A DNA stretch of 64,000 bases, from NCBI GenBank assembly GCA_964599695.1, contig CAZRGP010000001.1, positions 62,001-126,000 of the forward strand, in the 5' to 3' direction. The DNA is from RUG11783 sp964599695. GTDB lineage: Bacteria; Bacillota; Clostridia; Oscillospirales; Ruminococcaceae. Under the pieces are notes generated by a model that was not told the DNA's origin, searched no databases, and saw nothing but the letters and a program-made list of their open reading frames with translations. Shown piece after piece: positions 8,922 to 17,323 of this stretch (positions within the stretch are counted from its first letter, which is position 1; every line of letters begins with the position of its first letter). The position numbers and the translations under genes were made by a program.

Positions 8922-10154
8922 TCAATCCTTTATTTTCTTTAAATGCTTCAGCTTTCTGCTTTTTAGATAAGCAAAATAGACACCATAGGGAATCCAAAAG
9001 AAACCTAGTTGGCAAAGTGAGTTGTTAAACATTAGCAATACTGTAGCTGTAACCCAGAAAGGAGAAAAGAGTCTTTCCCAATCATCTTCCATATATCCAA
9101 AGGCTGTCTTTCCGCCAATTAATAGATGCAATAATAGTAATAAGCCACCAATTGGTACGCCAAATGACAAAAACAGTTCCAACACTAGATTATGAGCATA
9201 TACATTTATCGCGTCGTTAAGGACCCTATCATAACAAAGACCATATCCAAAAGCAGGTCGTTCTTTTATGGCATCAAATACACGTACCCAGATTTCATCC
9301 GCTCTGTGTGTTGTGTAAGTAATGTTTCCATTAAGATATAAAGTAAGATTTCTGCTATAAATCCCGAACCGAGATACCTGATTGGCAATAAATGCGATTA
9401 TTGCAGTCTGGTAAGTATATATAATCCATCCAAATATGCATAGAAGAAAGATGATCAAAAACTTACGTCTGACTTTGGTGTATTTCAAAATACAGTAAAT
9501 GACATATGCTAGAATCGCTACAAGGCTTCCGCGATTCCCATAAACCGCTACGAAGACAATGGAAATAGCCGTTCCAAATATATGAAGAGTGCGAGTTTTC
9601 CCTTCTGAAAGGAAAGCATTCTGAATAATAATAGGCACCCACATAGCAGCGGAAATACCTAATCCAACGTAGTTTAGCACTCGGTCAGCAGCAGAATATC
9701 TTCCTGTCAAGGCAGTAACTGCCAGTAAAAAAACGCTTATATATGCAAGCCATAGCAATCTACGGTGCCATTTTTCTGGTTGTTCTATCATCGCAAACGC
9801 AATAAAGAATACCCACAATCTAGCTGCTGCTTGTGGTTGCAAGAATAATGTTTTTATGAACTCAGCTTGATTGTCAGAGGTCAACAAATATGAAAAGACT
9901 ATCACAAAATATATAAAGACAAGAAAGACTATTGCCCGTTGATTACTTACATTCTTAAATCCCACAGCGAATATAAGTAACATTGCAAAAAGCAACATAC
10001 TAAGAGCGGAATAAGGCAACACGGGAAACAACCTAACCAGGCAATCATGTGAGGAAACCACAAAAATGCTTAGTATCAATAGCCAATCTTTAAGTGTTGA
10101 TATTCGAATTTTTGTTTTGCTAAATCCCAACGAGGAAAGATTATTAACATTCAT
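8922..10154 (-). CDS. wzy: O-antigen polymerase/ligase-like membrane protein (Wzy)
   Basis: A 410-residue membrane protein with roughly 11-12 hydrophobic segments and a large loop between about residues 260 and 330 that contains the RPAFGYG and NLVLELFLSFG motifs of O-antigen ligase-type proteins. In this locus it should polymerise repeat units outside the membrane. Its start codon at 10154 overlaps the stop of the preceding glycosyltransferase by four bases (ATGA). Sequence of Wzy proteins is poorly conserved, so the assignment rests on topology plus position next to wzx. Confidence 0.8.
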   Translation of the reverse strand: MNVNNLSSLGFSKTKIRISTLKDWLLILSIFVVSSHDCLVRLFPVLPYSALSMLLFAMLLIFAVGFKNVSNQRAIVFLVFIYFVIVFSYLLTSDNQAEFIKTLFLQPQAAARLWVFFIAFAMIEQPEKWHRRLLWLAYISVFLLAVTALTGRYSAADRVLNYVGLGISAAMWVPIIIQNAFLSEGKTRTLHIFGTAISIVFVAVYGNRGSLVAILAYVIYCILKYTKVRRKFLIIFLLCIFGWIIYTYQTAIIAFIANQVSRFGIYSRNLTLYLNGNITYTTHRADEIWVRVFDAIKERPAFGYGLCYDRVLNDAINVYAHNLVLELFLSFGVPIGGLLLLLHLLIGGKTAFGYMEDDWERLFSPFWVTATVLLMFNNSLCQLGFFWIPYGVYFAYLKSRKLKHLKKIKD

Positions 10155-11302
10155 CTACTATTCCTCTTATCCCAGACATCTCTATAAACTGCGGAAATAT
10201 CAGCTGCAATCACCTCTGGAGAAAAATGTTCCTTAGCGAAGGAAGCAATTTTGTCCCGATCAAACTCTTCCCATCTAACAGACATTTCTTCTATTGCTCT
10301 AGCCAAATCGTTGGTATCTTCCACATCTACAAGAAATCCATTACTATCATCCACAAAATCTTCAGGTCCGCCGCACCTCGTTGCAATAACTGGCAGCCCC
10401 ATTGCCATTGCTTCTATATATACAACACCAAAGGTCTCATACCTGGAAGCTAGAACAAATGCATTTGCATCTTTGCATAATTCCGGTAAGTTCTCTTTGC
10501 GATACTTTCCATAAAAAGTAACACAATCACTGATATTCAATTCTGAAGTCAGTGCTTTCAGTTTTTTCCTTTCTGGCCCATCTCCGAGTATAAGGAGACT
10601 CATATTGTTTACCTTTGATTTTGCTTCAGCAAATGACCGCAAAAGTATGTCAAATCCCTTTCCGGGAAGCAAATTGCCCGCAGAAACAAATAAAATGTTC
10701 TTAATTTCTGGTTTTTTTCTCAATACTTCTATATTGTCTGAAATGTTCGCTATATTATGTACAACCCTACAATCAAAGCCCGTTGCCTTTTTTATATTTG
10801 TAGCCAAAGGTGTGCTAACGGCAATTACGGAATCACATGCTGAATATGTTTTCACTGCGCGCTTTTTTACCCACCAAGGCAGTGATGTTTTGTTCATATA
10901 AGAAGAATGCTCCGTCACAACCAGTGGGATATCCTCTTTTTTGCTAAGCTTTACTGAAATGACTCCATAATTTAAGAAATGAGAATGGATAATATCTGGT
11001 CTTCCGAAATCCTCAAGAACGTGCGGATATAATGACATTAAAGCTTCCTGCCTAAAGTATTCGATCAGATTCCGTGGCATTGGGCCAATAGGCCAGTTCA
11101 TCTCAAATACTTCAATACCATTTTCATCTGTAAAATGATTGTATCCAAATTTCCTTTTTCTTCTGATCGATCTGATGTCAACTACTCCATACGCAACCCT
11201 GTGACCAGCTTTTACTAATGCAATGGCCTGATCTCGCTCAAATATTCCCATATTATTATTGTGAGCCTGTGGGTAGCCTCTGGTCACAAGAAGAATGTTC
11301 AT
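10151..11302 (-). CDS. glycosyltransferase, group 1 (GT4)
   Basis: A 383-residue GT-B enzyme starting MNILLVTRGYPQ. ATG 11302 is preferred to the GTG at 11314 because GGAG lies at the right distance before it. The C-terminal half has the classic GT4 pattern: FVSAGNLLPGKGFDIL, then ALILGDGPERKKL-type loop (LLILGDGPERKKL), then a SRYETFGVVYIEAMAMGLPVIA stretch in which two Glu residues of the E-x7-E motif lie. It transfers a sugar from a nucleotide donor on the cytoplasmic face of the membrane. Specificity is unknown. It is the first gene after the amino-sugar module. Confidence 0.88.
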   Translation of the reverse strand: MNILLVTRGYPQAHNNNMGIFERDQAIALVKAGHRVAYGVVDIRSIRRKRKFGYNHFTDENGIEVFEMNWPIGPMPRNLIEYFRQEALMSLYPHVLEDFGRPDIIHSHFLNYGVISVKLSKKEDIPLVVTEHSSYMNKTSLPWWVKKRAVKTYSACDSVIAVSTPLATNIKKATGFDCRVVHNIANISDNIEVLRKKPEIKNILFVSAGNLLPGKGFDILLRSFAEAKSKVNNMSLLILGDGPERKKLKALTSELNISDCVTFYGKYRKENLPELCKDANAFVLASRYETFGVVYIEAMAMGLPVIATRCGGPEDFVDDSNGFLVDVEDTNDLARAIEEMSVRWEEFDRDKIASFAKEHFSPEVIAADISAVYRDVWDKRNSR

Positions 11303-11372
11303 GTTGTTCTCCACTATTTGAAATATTTAAACTTTTGCAAGTATATGTTTTGTCTGTTTCCGTTTCAAACAT

Positions 11373-11407
11373 GTACTGGGACAGTCGAAATATTGCCGTC
11401 CCAGTAC
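11373..11407 (-). terminator. perfect hairpin between oxidoreductase and glycosyltransferase genes
   Basis: Ten-base perfect arms GTACTGGGAC and GTCCCAGTAC are separated by 15 bases. On the minus strand the hairpin follows the stop of the Gfo/Idh gene, but no clear T tract follows it. It may be a partial terminator or an mRNA processing or stability element that lowers expression of the downstream glycosyltransferase, polymerase and flippase genes. Confidence 0.4.
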
Positions 11408-11423
11408 GTGTTAATCATTTTCC

Positions 11424-12500
11424 TCAATCAAACCGGCCAACGAAATCCATGGTAGAGCAGTTCTCCAACGGCAGCTTTACAGGCCTGCCTTCCGCAGCAG
11501 ATTTGTAGATTGCCAGCACAAGCTCAAGAGCGCGCCTGCCAGCCTCTCCATCCACAAGCAGTTTCTCTTCGCCCCTGATGGCCCCAATAACGTTCTTATA
11601 GAGTTTGCTGTGGCCAAATCCGTAAATGTTCGGGGGATTCTCCGAGCATTCCTTCTTAACGGTTTCCTCATCACCAAAGTAGTCGGAGAACTTCCACTCT
11701 TCGATGATATTGACAGCTTCACCGCCAGCCTTCACAGTTCCCTTCTCACCGAAGATATAGAGCGTTTCCTCCAGGTTTTTCGGGAATACATTAGTAGTCC
11801 CTTCGATGGTGCCGTAGCTTCCATTCTTAAATTTCACAACAGCAAGGCCGAGATCTTCTGCCTCAATATAGGGATGGGTCAGGCGGTCAGTCATTCCATA
11901 CACAGTATCAACCTCATCGCCCATCATCCAGCGGAGCAGATCGATATCATGAATGCACTGGTTCATTAAGGCACCGCCATCCTGCTCCCATGTGCCACGC
12001 CATGCCGCGCGGTCATAGTACTCATGATTACGGGCCCAGCGGATATGGGCAGTACCGTAGAGGAGTTTGCCGAAACGCTTCTTCTCGACAGCCTTTCTGA
12101 TCTCCTGAATGCTCTTGTTGAAGCGATTCTGGTGGTTTGCACAAACAATAACGCCCTTCTCATGCCCAGCCTTAATAATGGCGTCCGCGTCAGCAAGGGA
12201 CAATGCAATCGGCTTCTCGATGATCACATGGCATCCGGCAGCGATGCAATCCAGCGCAATGGCGGCATGCTTCCCGGATTCGGTGGCAATAGCAACGAGC
12301 TCCGGCTTTTCGACTTCCAGCAGTTCCCTATAATCCTCGTAGACCTTTACCTTGTTCGGGTCCAGGTCAAACTTTAGTATCTTATCTTCAGCGTTCGCAC
12401 GGACAATGTCACAAACGGCAACAATCTCCAGACCGTTATTCTTTGCCGCCATAACATGGTTCGGTGAGATTCTTCCACATCCAATCAGTGCATATTTCAT
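11424..12500 (-). CDS. Gfo/Idh/MocA oxidoreductase, WlbA/GnnA-like nucleotide-sugar 3-dehydrogenase
   Basis: A 358-residue NAD-dependent oxidoreductase. The Rossmann motif is ALIGCGRISPNH at the N terminus, the EKP motif is in HVIIEKPIAL, and the catalytic region is GGALMNQCIHDIDLLRWMMG near residue 180. The WARNHEYYDRAAWRGTWEQ stretch is characteristic of WlbA/WbpB and GnnA proteins, which oxidise C3 of UDP-GlcNAc or its uronic acid so that an aminotransferase can place an amino group there. The matching aminotransferase and acyltransferases lie upstream in the same operon. Ribosome binding site AGGAG precedes the ATG. Which of the two substrates it uses cannot be told from sequence. Confidence 0.8.
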   Translation of the reverse strand: MKYALIGCGRISPNHVMAAKNNGLEIVAVCDIVRANAEDKILKFDLDPNKVKVYEDYRELLEVEKPELVAIATESGKHAAIALDCIAAGCHVIIEKPIALSLADADAIIKAGHEKGVIVCANHQNRFNKSIQEIRKAVEKKRFGKLLYGTAHIRWARNHEYYDRAAWRGTWEQDGGALMNQCIHDIDLLRWMMGDEVDTVYGMTDRLTHPYIEAEDLGLAVVKFKNGSYGTIEGTTNVFPKNLEETLYIFGEKGTVKAGGEAVNIIEEWKFSDYFGDEETVKKECSENPPNIYGFGHSKLYKNVIGAIRGEEKLLVDGEAGRRALELVLAIYKSAAEGRPVKLPLENCSTMDFVGRFD

Positions 12501-12512
12501 TTACTGTTACTC

Positions 12513-13351
12513 CTATTGATATTTGTAAAAACCTTCGCCGGTCTTTCGACCGAGCTTGCGTTCCCTTACCATCTTCTTCAGCATCGGCTGAGGAAGATAT
12601 CTGTTGTCACCTGTCTCCTTAAGCATCACATTCAGAATAGCAAGGACAACATCAAGACCTATTAAATCCCCCAACGCAAGGGGCCCCATGGGATGATTTG
12701 CCCCAAGCTTCATTGCGGTATCAATATCTTCCACAGATGCCACACCTTCCGCATAGATACTAATAGCCTCGTCAATCATTGGGATTAACACACTGTTTAC
12801 GACAAACCCTGGTGCTTCCCTGACCTCAACCGTGGTCTTTCCGATGTCTCTTGCTACCTGCATTACGAACTCGACCATGTCCTGTGGTGTCTTCTCTGTC
12901 TCGATTACTTCAACGAGTTTCATCACAGGGGTCGGATTGAAGAAGTGCATGCCTATCAATGGTCTGGATAAATCTTCTCCGATAGCCTGAATAGGCAGGG
13001 ATGAAGTGTTCGTAGCAAATACACATTTTTCATCACAGATCCTGTCCAGTTCCCGGAAAACTTCCCTTTTGATTTCTATGTTTTCCGAAACGGCTTCAAC
13101 AAGTAAATCAGCATGAGTTGCCAGTTCATTTGAACCAGGCTCAATTTTTCCAGATAAAGATCCGCCTGTTCTCTTGAAATATTCTCTTTAGCAACGAGTT
13201 TTTCAAAAGCCTTCGTGATTTTGTCCTTCCCATTGCTTCTGGAGTACTCACGCCCCTTGCAAAGGAATATCTTTTCAACCTGTTCGCACTGAGAGAAAAC
13301 CTGTGCTATAGAAGGACCCAGCGTCCCTGTACCGATAATTGCAACCTTCAT
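12513..13351 (-). pseudogene. 3-hydroxybutyryl-CoA dehydrogenase-like gene with one frameshift
   Basis: The N-terminal frame (start 13351) has the Rossmann motif AIIGTGTLGPSIAQVF. The C-terminal frame has MIGMHFFNPTPVMKLVEVI and GANHPMGPLALGDLIGLD, both diagnostic of PaaH/Hbd proteins that interconvert acetoacetyl-CoA and 3-hydroxybutyryl-CoA. The frames join at the T run near 13158: one extra T gives ADLLSGKIEPGSN and a continuous protein of about 280 residues, the family length. Its start overlaps the thiolase stop by four bases. An acyl-CoA enzyme inside an exopolysaccharide operon is unusual and suggests that it supplies a hydroxyacyl group for sugar modification. Confidence 0.85.
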
Positions 13352-14543
13352 TCATCGCACCTCCGCAGAATAGTTGAGCAGCCCATACCACCGCCAATAC
13401 AAAGCATCGCTAAACCAATGTCTTTCTTTTTCCACTTCAGAATATGAACAAGGGTTACAAGAATCCTACAGCCAGAAGCCCCTACAGGATGCCCCAGTGC
13501 AATCGCCCCGCCATTAATACTCAGTTTTTCTTCAGGAACCCCAAGTTCCCTCCTGACAGCTATAGACTGTGCTGCAAAGGCTTCGTTTCCCTCAACAACA
13601 TCAACGTCATCTATATTCATGTCAAGCTTAGCCAGCAACTTCCTTGTGCTTTCTACAGGGCCTATTCCCATGATGAAGGATCAACTCTGCCAAGAGCGCC
13701 GCCAAGCCACTCTGCCTGCGGATGAAGCCCCAGTTCTCTTAGCTTCTCTTCTGATACAAGAATCACTGCCGCAGCGCCATCGTTGATCCCAGAGCTATTT
13801 CCTGCCGTGACTATTCCATCCGGTTTAAAGGCGGGCTTCAGTCTCACAAGAACTTCAACCGTTGTGCCGGGGCGCGGCCTTTCGTCTGTATCAACGAAGG
13901 TATCTCCTTTACGCCCTTTGATTGTTATAGGAACAATCTCTTCCTTAAATCTGCCTTCTGCAATGGCAGCAGATGCTTTGTCTTGGCTTGCTACTGCAAA
14001 CTCATCCAACTCAGTCCGTGTGATTCCCCACTGTTCTGCGACATTTTCAGCCGTAATACCCATATGGTAGTTGTTTACAGCATCCCAAAGGGCATCGTTA
14101 ACCATAGTGTCAACCAGAGGAGTGCTCACCATCGGACTACCCATCTTATAGCCATAACGGTCCTTCATCATGGCAAAAGGAGCGTTCGACATGCTCTCCA
14201 TACCGCCTGCTATAACAATCTCCGCATCACCTGCTTGGATCATTCTCGCAGCTGAATTAACTGCATCAAGCCCCGATCCGCATACGATATTCACAGTCTG
14301 AGCAGTTGTAGTTACCGGAAGTCCAGCTTTGATTGCAGCCTGCCGCGCAACATTCTGTCCCAGTCCTGCCTGTATCACGCATCCCATATAGACGTGATCA
14401 ACCTGCTCTGCAGGTATCCCTGATCTCCGCACCGCCTCCTTTATTACAGTAGCTCCAAGCTCCACTTCCGAAACAGAGGCTAAGGCTCCACCCATCTTCG
14501 CTATGGGTGTCCGGTTAGCGCCAATAATGAATACTTTTCTCAT
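13348..14543 (-). pseudogene. acetyl-CoA acetyltransferase (thiolase) with one frameshift
   Basis: The enzyme would condense two acetyl-CoA to acetoacetyl-CoA. The N-terminal 293 codons include the nucleophile C88 in NIVCGSGLDAVN and GGMESMSNAPF. The C-terminal 107 codons include EGNEAFAAQ, the catalytic His in GGAIALGHPVGASG and the second Cys in CIGGGMGCS. The two frames meet near 13674-13680: one added base gives VDPSIMGIGPV, the family motif. The product would have about 398 residues, slightly longer than usual. It begins six bases after the LpxD-like gene and overlaps the next gene, so these three genes form one translational unit. Confidence 0.87.
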
Positions 14544-14549
14544 AGGCGC

Positions 14550-15446
14550 CTACTTTTTCTTTTCAAATAATCTGGCAGGATTACCCGCGACCGTAATGCC
14601 AGCTTCGACCGACTTAGTCACGGTAGAACCCATACCGATAATAGCATTAGCTCCTACAGTAATACGGTTGCGAAGTACCGCATTAATGCCCACATAGGAG
14701 TGTTCGCCGAGCTTATCTAACCCACCAATGATTCCGCCAGCGGTAATATCGACATTTCTGTGTAGATGGACGTCATGCCCAATATACACAAGCGCATCAA
14801 TTTTGACATTATCCTCAATAACGATATTGCCGCTTGAGCCACAGGAAACATTGTCATGAGCACCGATTTAAACATTATTCCCGATAATCACTCTGCCAAG
14901 CGTGGGGATGCGAAGTTTATCACAGTTCTCATCGTCTGCCATTGTGTAGCGGTTCGCTCCAACAACAGCATGCTCATTGGCATAGAAATTATCTCCGATA
15001 GTAGATCTTCTGATTACACTCCCAGCAAGAATGACGGCATTCTTTCCGATCTGAACATCAGGACCAATAACACAGCCAGGCTCAATGTATGCACTCTCTC
15101 CGATATCGCAGTCCTCGCTTATGAAGTAACCTTCCTCAGTCTGCCTGAATTTTAGTTTCTTCTCGGCTGCAAACCTTTCTGCCACAAACTGTGCTGCAAA
15201 ACGAGCATAGTCAAGCTGTGGGTTCGCTGCAAGTACAACTGCATTCTTTTCTATAATTTCTGTGGGAACGTCGATATTGCTTTCCGCAAAGATCAGGCAC
15301 TCAGCAACGGACTCTAAAGCTCCCAGAAGGCGTTCCACCTTCTTTGTGATATACATTGCTGTATTCGACTTGGGAGCGCCTATGTAGGATGCGTCATCGA
15401 TAAAAAAGTGCTTCGCTGGGACTATTTTACAGACATCAAACTGCAT
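14550..15446 (-). pseudogene. LpxD-like UDP-sugar N-acyltransferase with an internal TAA
   Basis: Both halves are in one frame and are separated only by a TAA at 14868-14870, in the context NNV-stop-IGAHDNVSCGS; a single G to T change in GAA would create it. The joined protein has about 298 residues with an N-terminal uridine-binding-like domain, then hexapeptide repeats (VIGPDVQIGKNAVILAGSVI, KIDALVYIGHDVHLHR), with the His of YIGHDVHLHRN in the position used for catalysis by LpxD/LpxA. LpxD transfers 3-hydroxyacyl chains to an amino sugar. This organism has no lipid A, so a role on the polysaccharide sugar is inferred. ATG 15446 has AAAGGAGG eight bases upstream. Confidence 0.75.
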
Positions 15447-15486
15447 TATGCCGCCCTCCTTTCGGAGAACAGGCACTGAATACTAC

Positions 15487-16062
15487 TTAGGTAGTCCCCC
15501 CCCGGTTGGTTAAATTGTTGTCTATCATCTGGTATTCCTTTCCGCACTGAGTGCAAATATACTGGTCATTTAGCCGACAGCCGCACTCACAAACATAGCC
15601 GTGTACTCTGCCGGGATTGCCTACAACAAGGGCATAATCATCTACATCACGGGAAATAACCGACCCAGCACCAACCATCGCGTAGCGTCCGATGGTATGC
15701 CCGCAAATGAGCGTTGCATTTGCTCCAATGGTGGCTCCTTTTTTTACTACCGTGCTCTTAAACTCATGTTTTCTGCTGATGAAAGCCCTGGGATTGATTA
15801 CATTCGTAAAAACGCAGTTTGGTCCGAGAAAGACATCGTCTTCAATAACTGCACCACTATAGATTGCGATGTTGTTTTTGATCCTCACGCCATTTCCAAT
15901 CCGAACACCTTTCTCGATGAAAACATTTGCGCCGATATTACAGTTATCTCCGATTACCACATCATCCTGGATGATACAGTTCTGCCATATCGAAGTGCCC
16001 TGTCCGATTTTTGCTCCTGAATCCACGCTGGCGGATTCATGGATCTTTATCATGCTTCCCAC
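15487..16062 (-). CDS. WlbB/WbpD-like amino-sugar N-acetyltransferase with C-terminal zinc ribbon
   Basis: A 191-residue left-handed beta-helix protein with hexapeptides from residue 5 to about 150. The NPRAFISRKHEFK segment is the family signature of WlbB/WbpD enzymes, which acetylate the 3-amino group of UDP-2-acetamido-3-amino sugars. The C-terminal 35 residues form an extra CECGCR...CTQCGK ribbon not needed for the core fold. GTG 16062 is preferred because GAGGT lies about ten bases upstream; ATG 16053 is the alternative. The start overlaps the aminotransferase stop, which supports a shared pathway. Confidence 0.82.
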   Translation of the reverse strand: MGSMIKIHESASVDSGAKIGQGTSIWQNCIIQDDVVIGDNCNIGANVFIEKGVRIGNGVRIKNNIAIYSGAVIEDDVFLGPNCVFTNVINPRAFISRKHEFKSTVVKKGATIGANATLICGHTIGRYAMVGAGSVISRDVDDYALVVGNPGRVHGYVCECGCRLNDQYICTQCGKEYQMIDNNLTNRGGTT

Positions 16063-17225
16063 TTGTTTACTACCTCGATGACTTTATCAATCTCTTCCTG
16101 TGTGAGTTCCGGGAACATAGGAAGCACCATAGAATGGTCGCCCACAAACTCAGCGTTAGGCATATCACCCTTCTTATAACCCAGTCCCTTGTAAACAACC
16201 TGCAGATGGAAGGGAACCGGGAAATAAACTCCGCTGGTGATCTCATTCTCCTTCAGATAGTTCCTCAACTCATCGCGCTTTTCCGTCGTAATGGCGTACA
16301 CATAATAGATATGTGTGTTCCCCTCTGCGATAACCGGCTTGGTAATGGCGGGATTCGTAATCCGTTCGTTGTACTGCTTGGCAATCTCTCTCCGGCGGTC
16401 ATTCCACCCATCCAAGTATGGAAGCTTTACAGAAAGGATAGCCGCCTGCAAAGCATCCAGTCTGGAGTTGTACCCAGTTACAAAGTTGAAGTACTTGGGC
16501 AGATTCCCGTTAAAGTCCATGTCTACTTCCGATACTTCAATACCGTTCTGCATACCGTATGTGAACAGACCGTCAAGTCCGCTTCCATGAGCGCGGAATG
16601 CTCTGCACTGTCTGTAGATAGCCTCATCGTTTGTGACGATTGCGCCTCCATCTCCTGCGCATCCCAGGTTCTTAGTCGGGAAAAAAGAAACACATCCTAC
16701 ATCGCCGAGGCTACCAGCCTTTTTCTCTTTGTAGGTTGCGCCAGCTGCCTGTGCGCAGTCTTCAATAACCTTCAAGCCATGCGCTCTAGCAATGGAGTTA
16801 ATCGCATCCATATCAGCGCACTGACCATAGAGGTGAACCGGTATGATGGCTTTGGTCTTTTCCGTTACATTCTTCCTGATCTCCTCAGGATCGATTGCGT
16901 AAGTATCTCTGGTGCAGTCTACGAACACAGGTGTTGCTCCGACAGAAGTGATAGCCTCGGCCGTTGCGCTGAAGCTCATGGCTGTGGTAATAACTTCATC
17001 TCCGGACTTAACACCGCACGCCTTGAGTGCCATCACCAGAGCATCTGACCCATTGCCCACACCTACTGCGTACTTTGTGTCACAATAGGATGCAAAGGTC
17101 TTCTCAAAATCTTCTACAGTCTTGCCGAGAATATATTGGCCACCATGCAGAACTTCCAGTGCTGCCTTATCTAATTCTTCCTGGATAGAGGCATACTGAC
17201 GGGTCACATTCATTGCTGGGATCAT
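16050..17225 (-). CDS. DegT/DnrJ/EryC1-family nucleotide-sugar aminotransferase
   Basis: A 391-residue PLP enzyme of the WlbC/WbpE/GnnB type, which aminates a 3-keto UDP-sugar using glutamate. PLP-binding K185 lies in FFPTKNLGCAGDGG, and the phosphate-binding GNGSDAL is at residue 58-64. EDCAQAAGA carries the Asp that contacts the PLP ring nitrogen. A conserved C-terminal region (GVYFPVPFHLQ) matches the family. AAGGAG precedes the ATG. Together with the Gfo/Idh gene it makes a UDP-3-amino sugar, which the hexapeptide acyltransferases downstream would acylate. Confidence 0.88.
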   Translation of the reverse strand: MIPAMNVTRQYASIQEELDKAALEVLHGGQYILGKTVEDFEKTFASYCDTKYAVGVGNGSDALVMALKACGVKSGDEVITTAMSFSATAEAITSVGATPVFVDCTRDTYAIDPEEIRKNVTEKTKAIIPVHLYGQCADMDAINSIARAHGLKVIEDCAQAAGATYKEKKAGSLGDVGCVSFFPTKNLGCAGDGGAIVTNDEAIYRQCRAFRAHGSGLDGLFTYGMQNGIEVSEVDMDFNGNLPKYFNFVTGYNSRLDALQAAILSVKLPYLDGWNDRRREIAKQYNERITNPAITKPVIAEGNTHIYYVYAITTEKRDELRNYLKENEITSGVYFPVPFHLQVVYKGLGYKKGDMPNAEFVGDHSMVLPMFPELTQEEIDKVIEVVNKWEA

Positions 17226-17323
17226 TGTGTGTTTTCTCCTTCGATAATTGTGTGGATTCTATTTCCAATAAAGTCTGCACATTGATTTGTGCAAAACAGT
17301 AACTGGTGATATTGATGTGTTCC

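Noticed and set aside
13348..14543. Central fermentation (butyrate) operon
   Set aside because: No crotonase, butyryl-CoA dehydrogenase or electron-transfer flavoprotein genes are present; the genes are flanked and coupled to sugar-modification genes.
16011..17048. 345-codon plus-strand frame opposite the aminotransferase
   Set aside because: Shadow frame; the minus strand carries a complete PLP enzyme.
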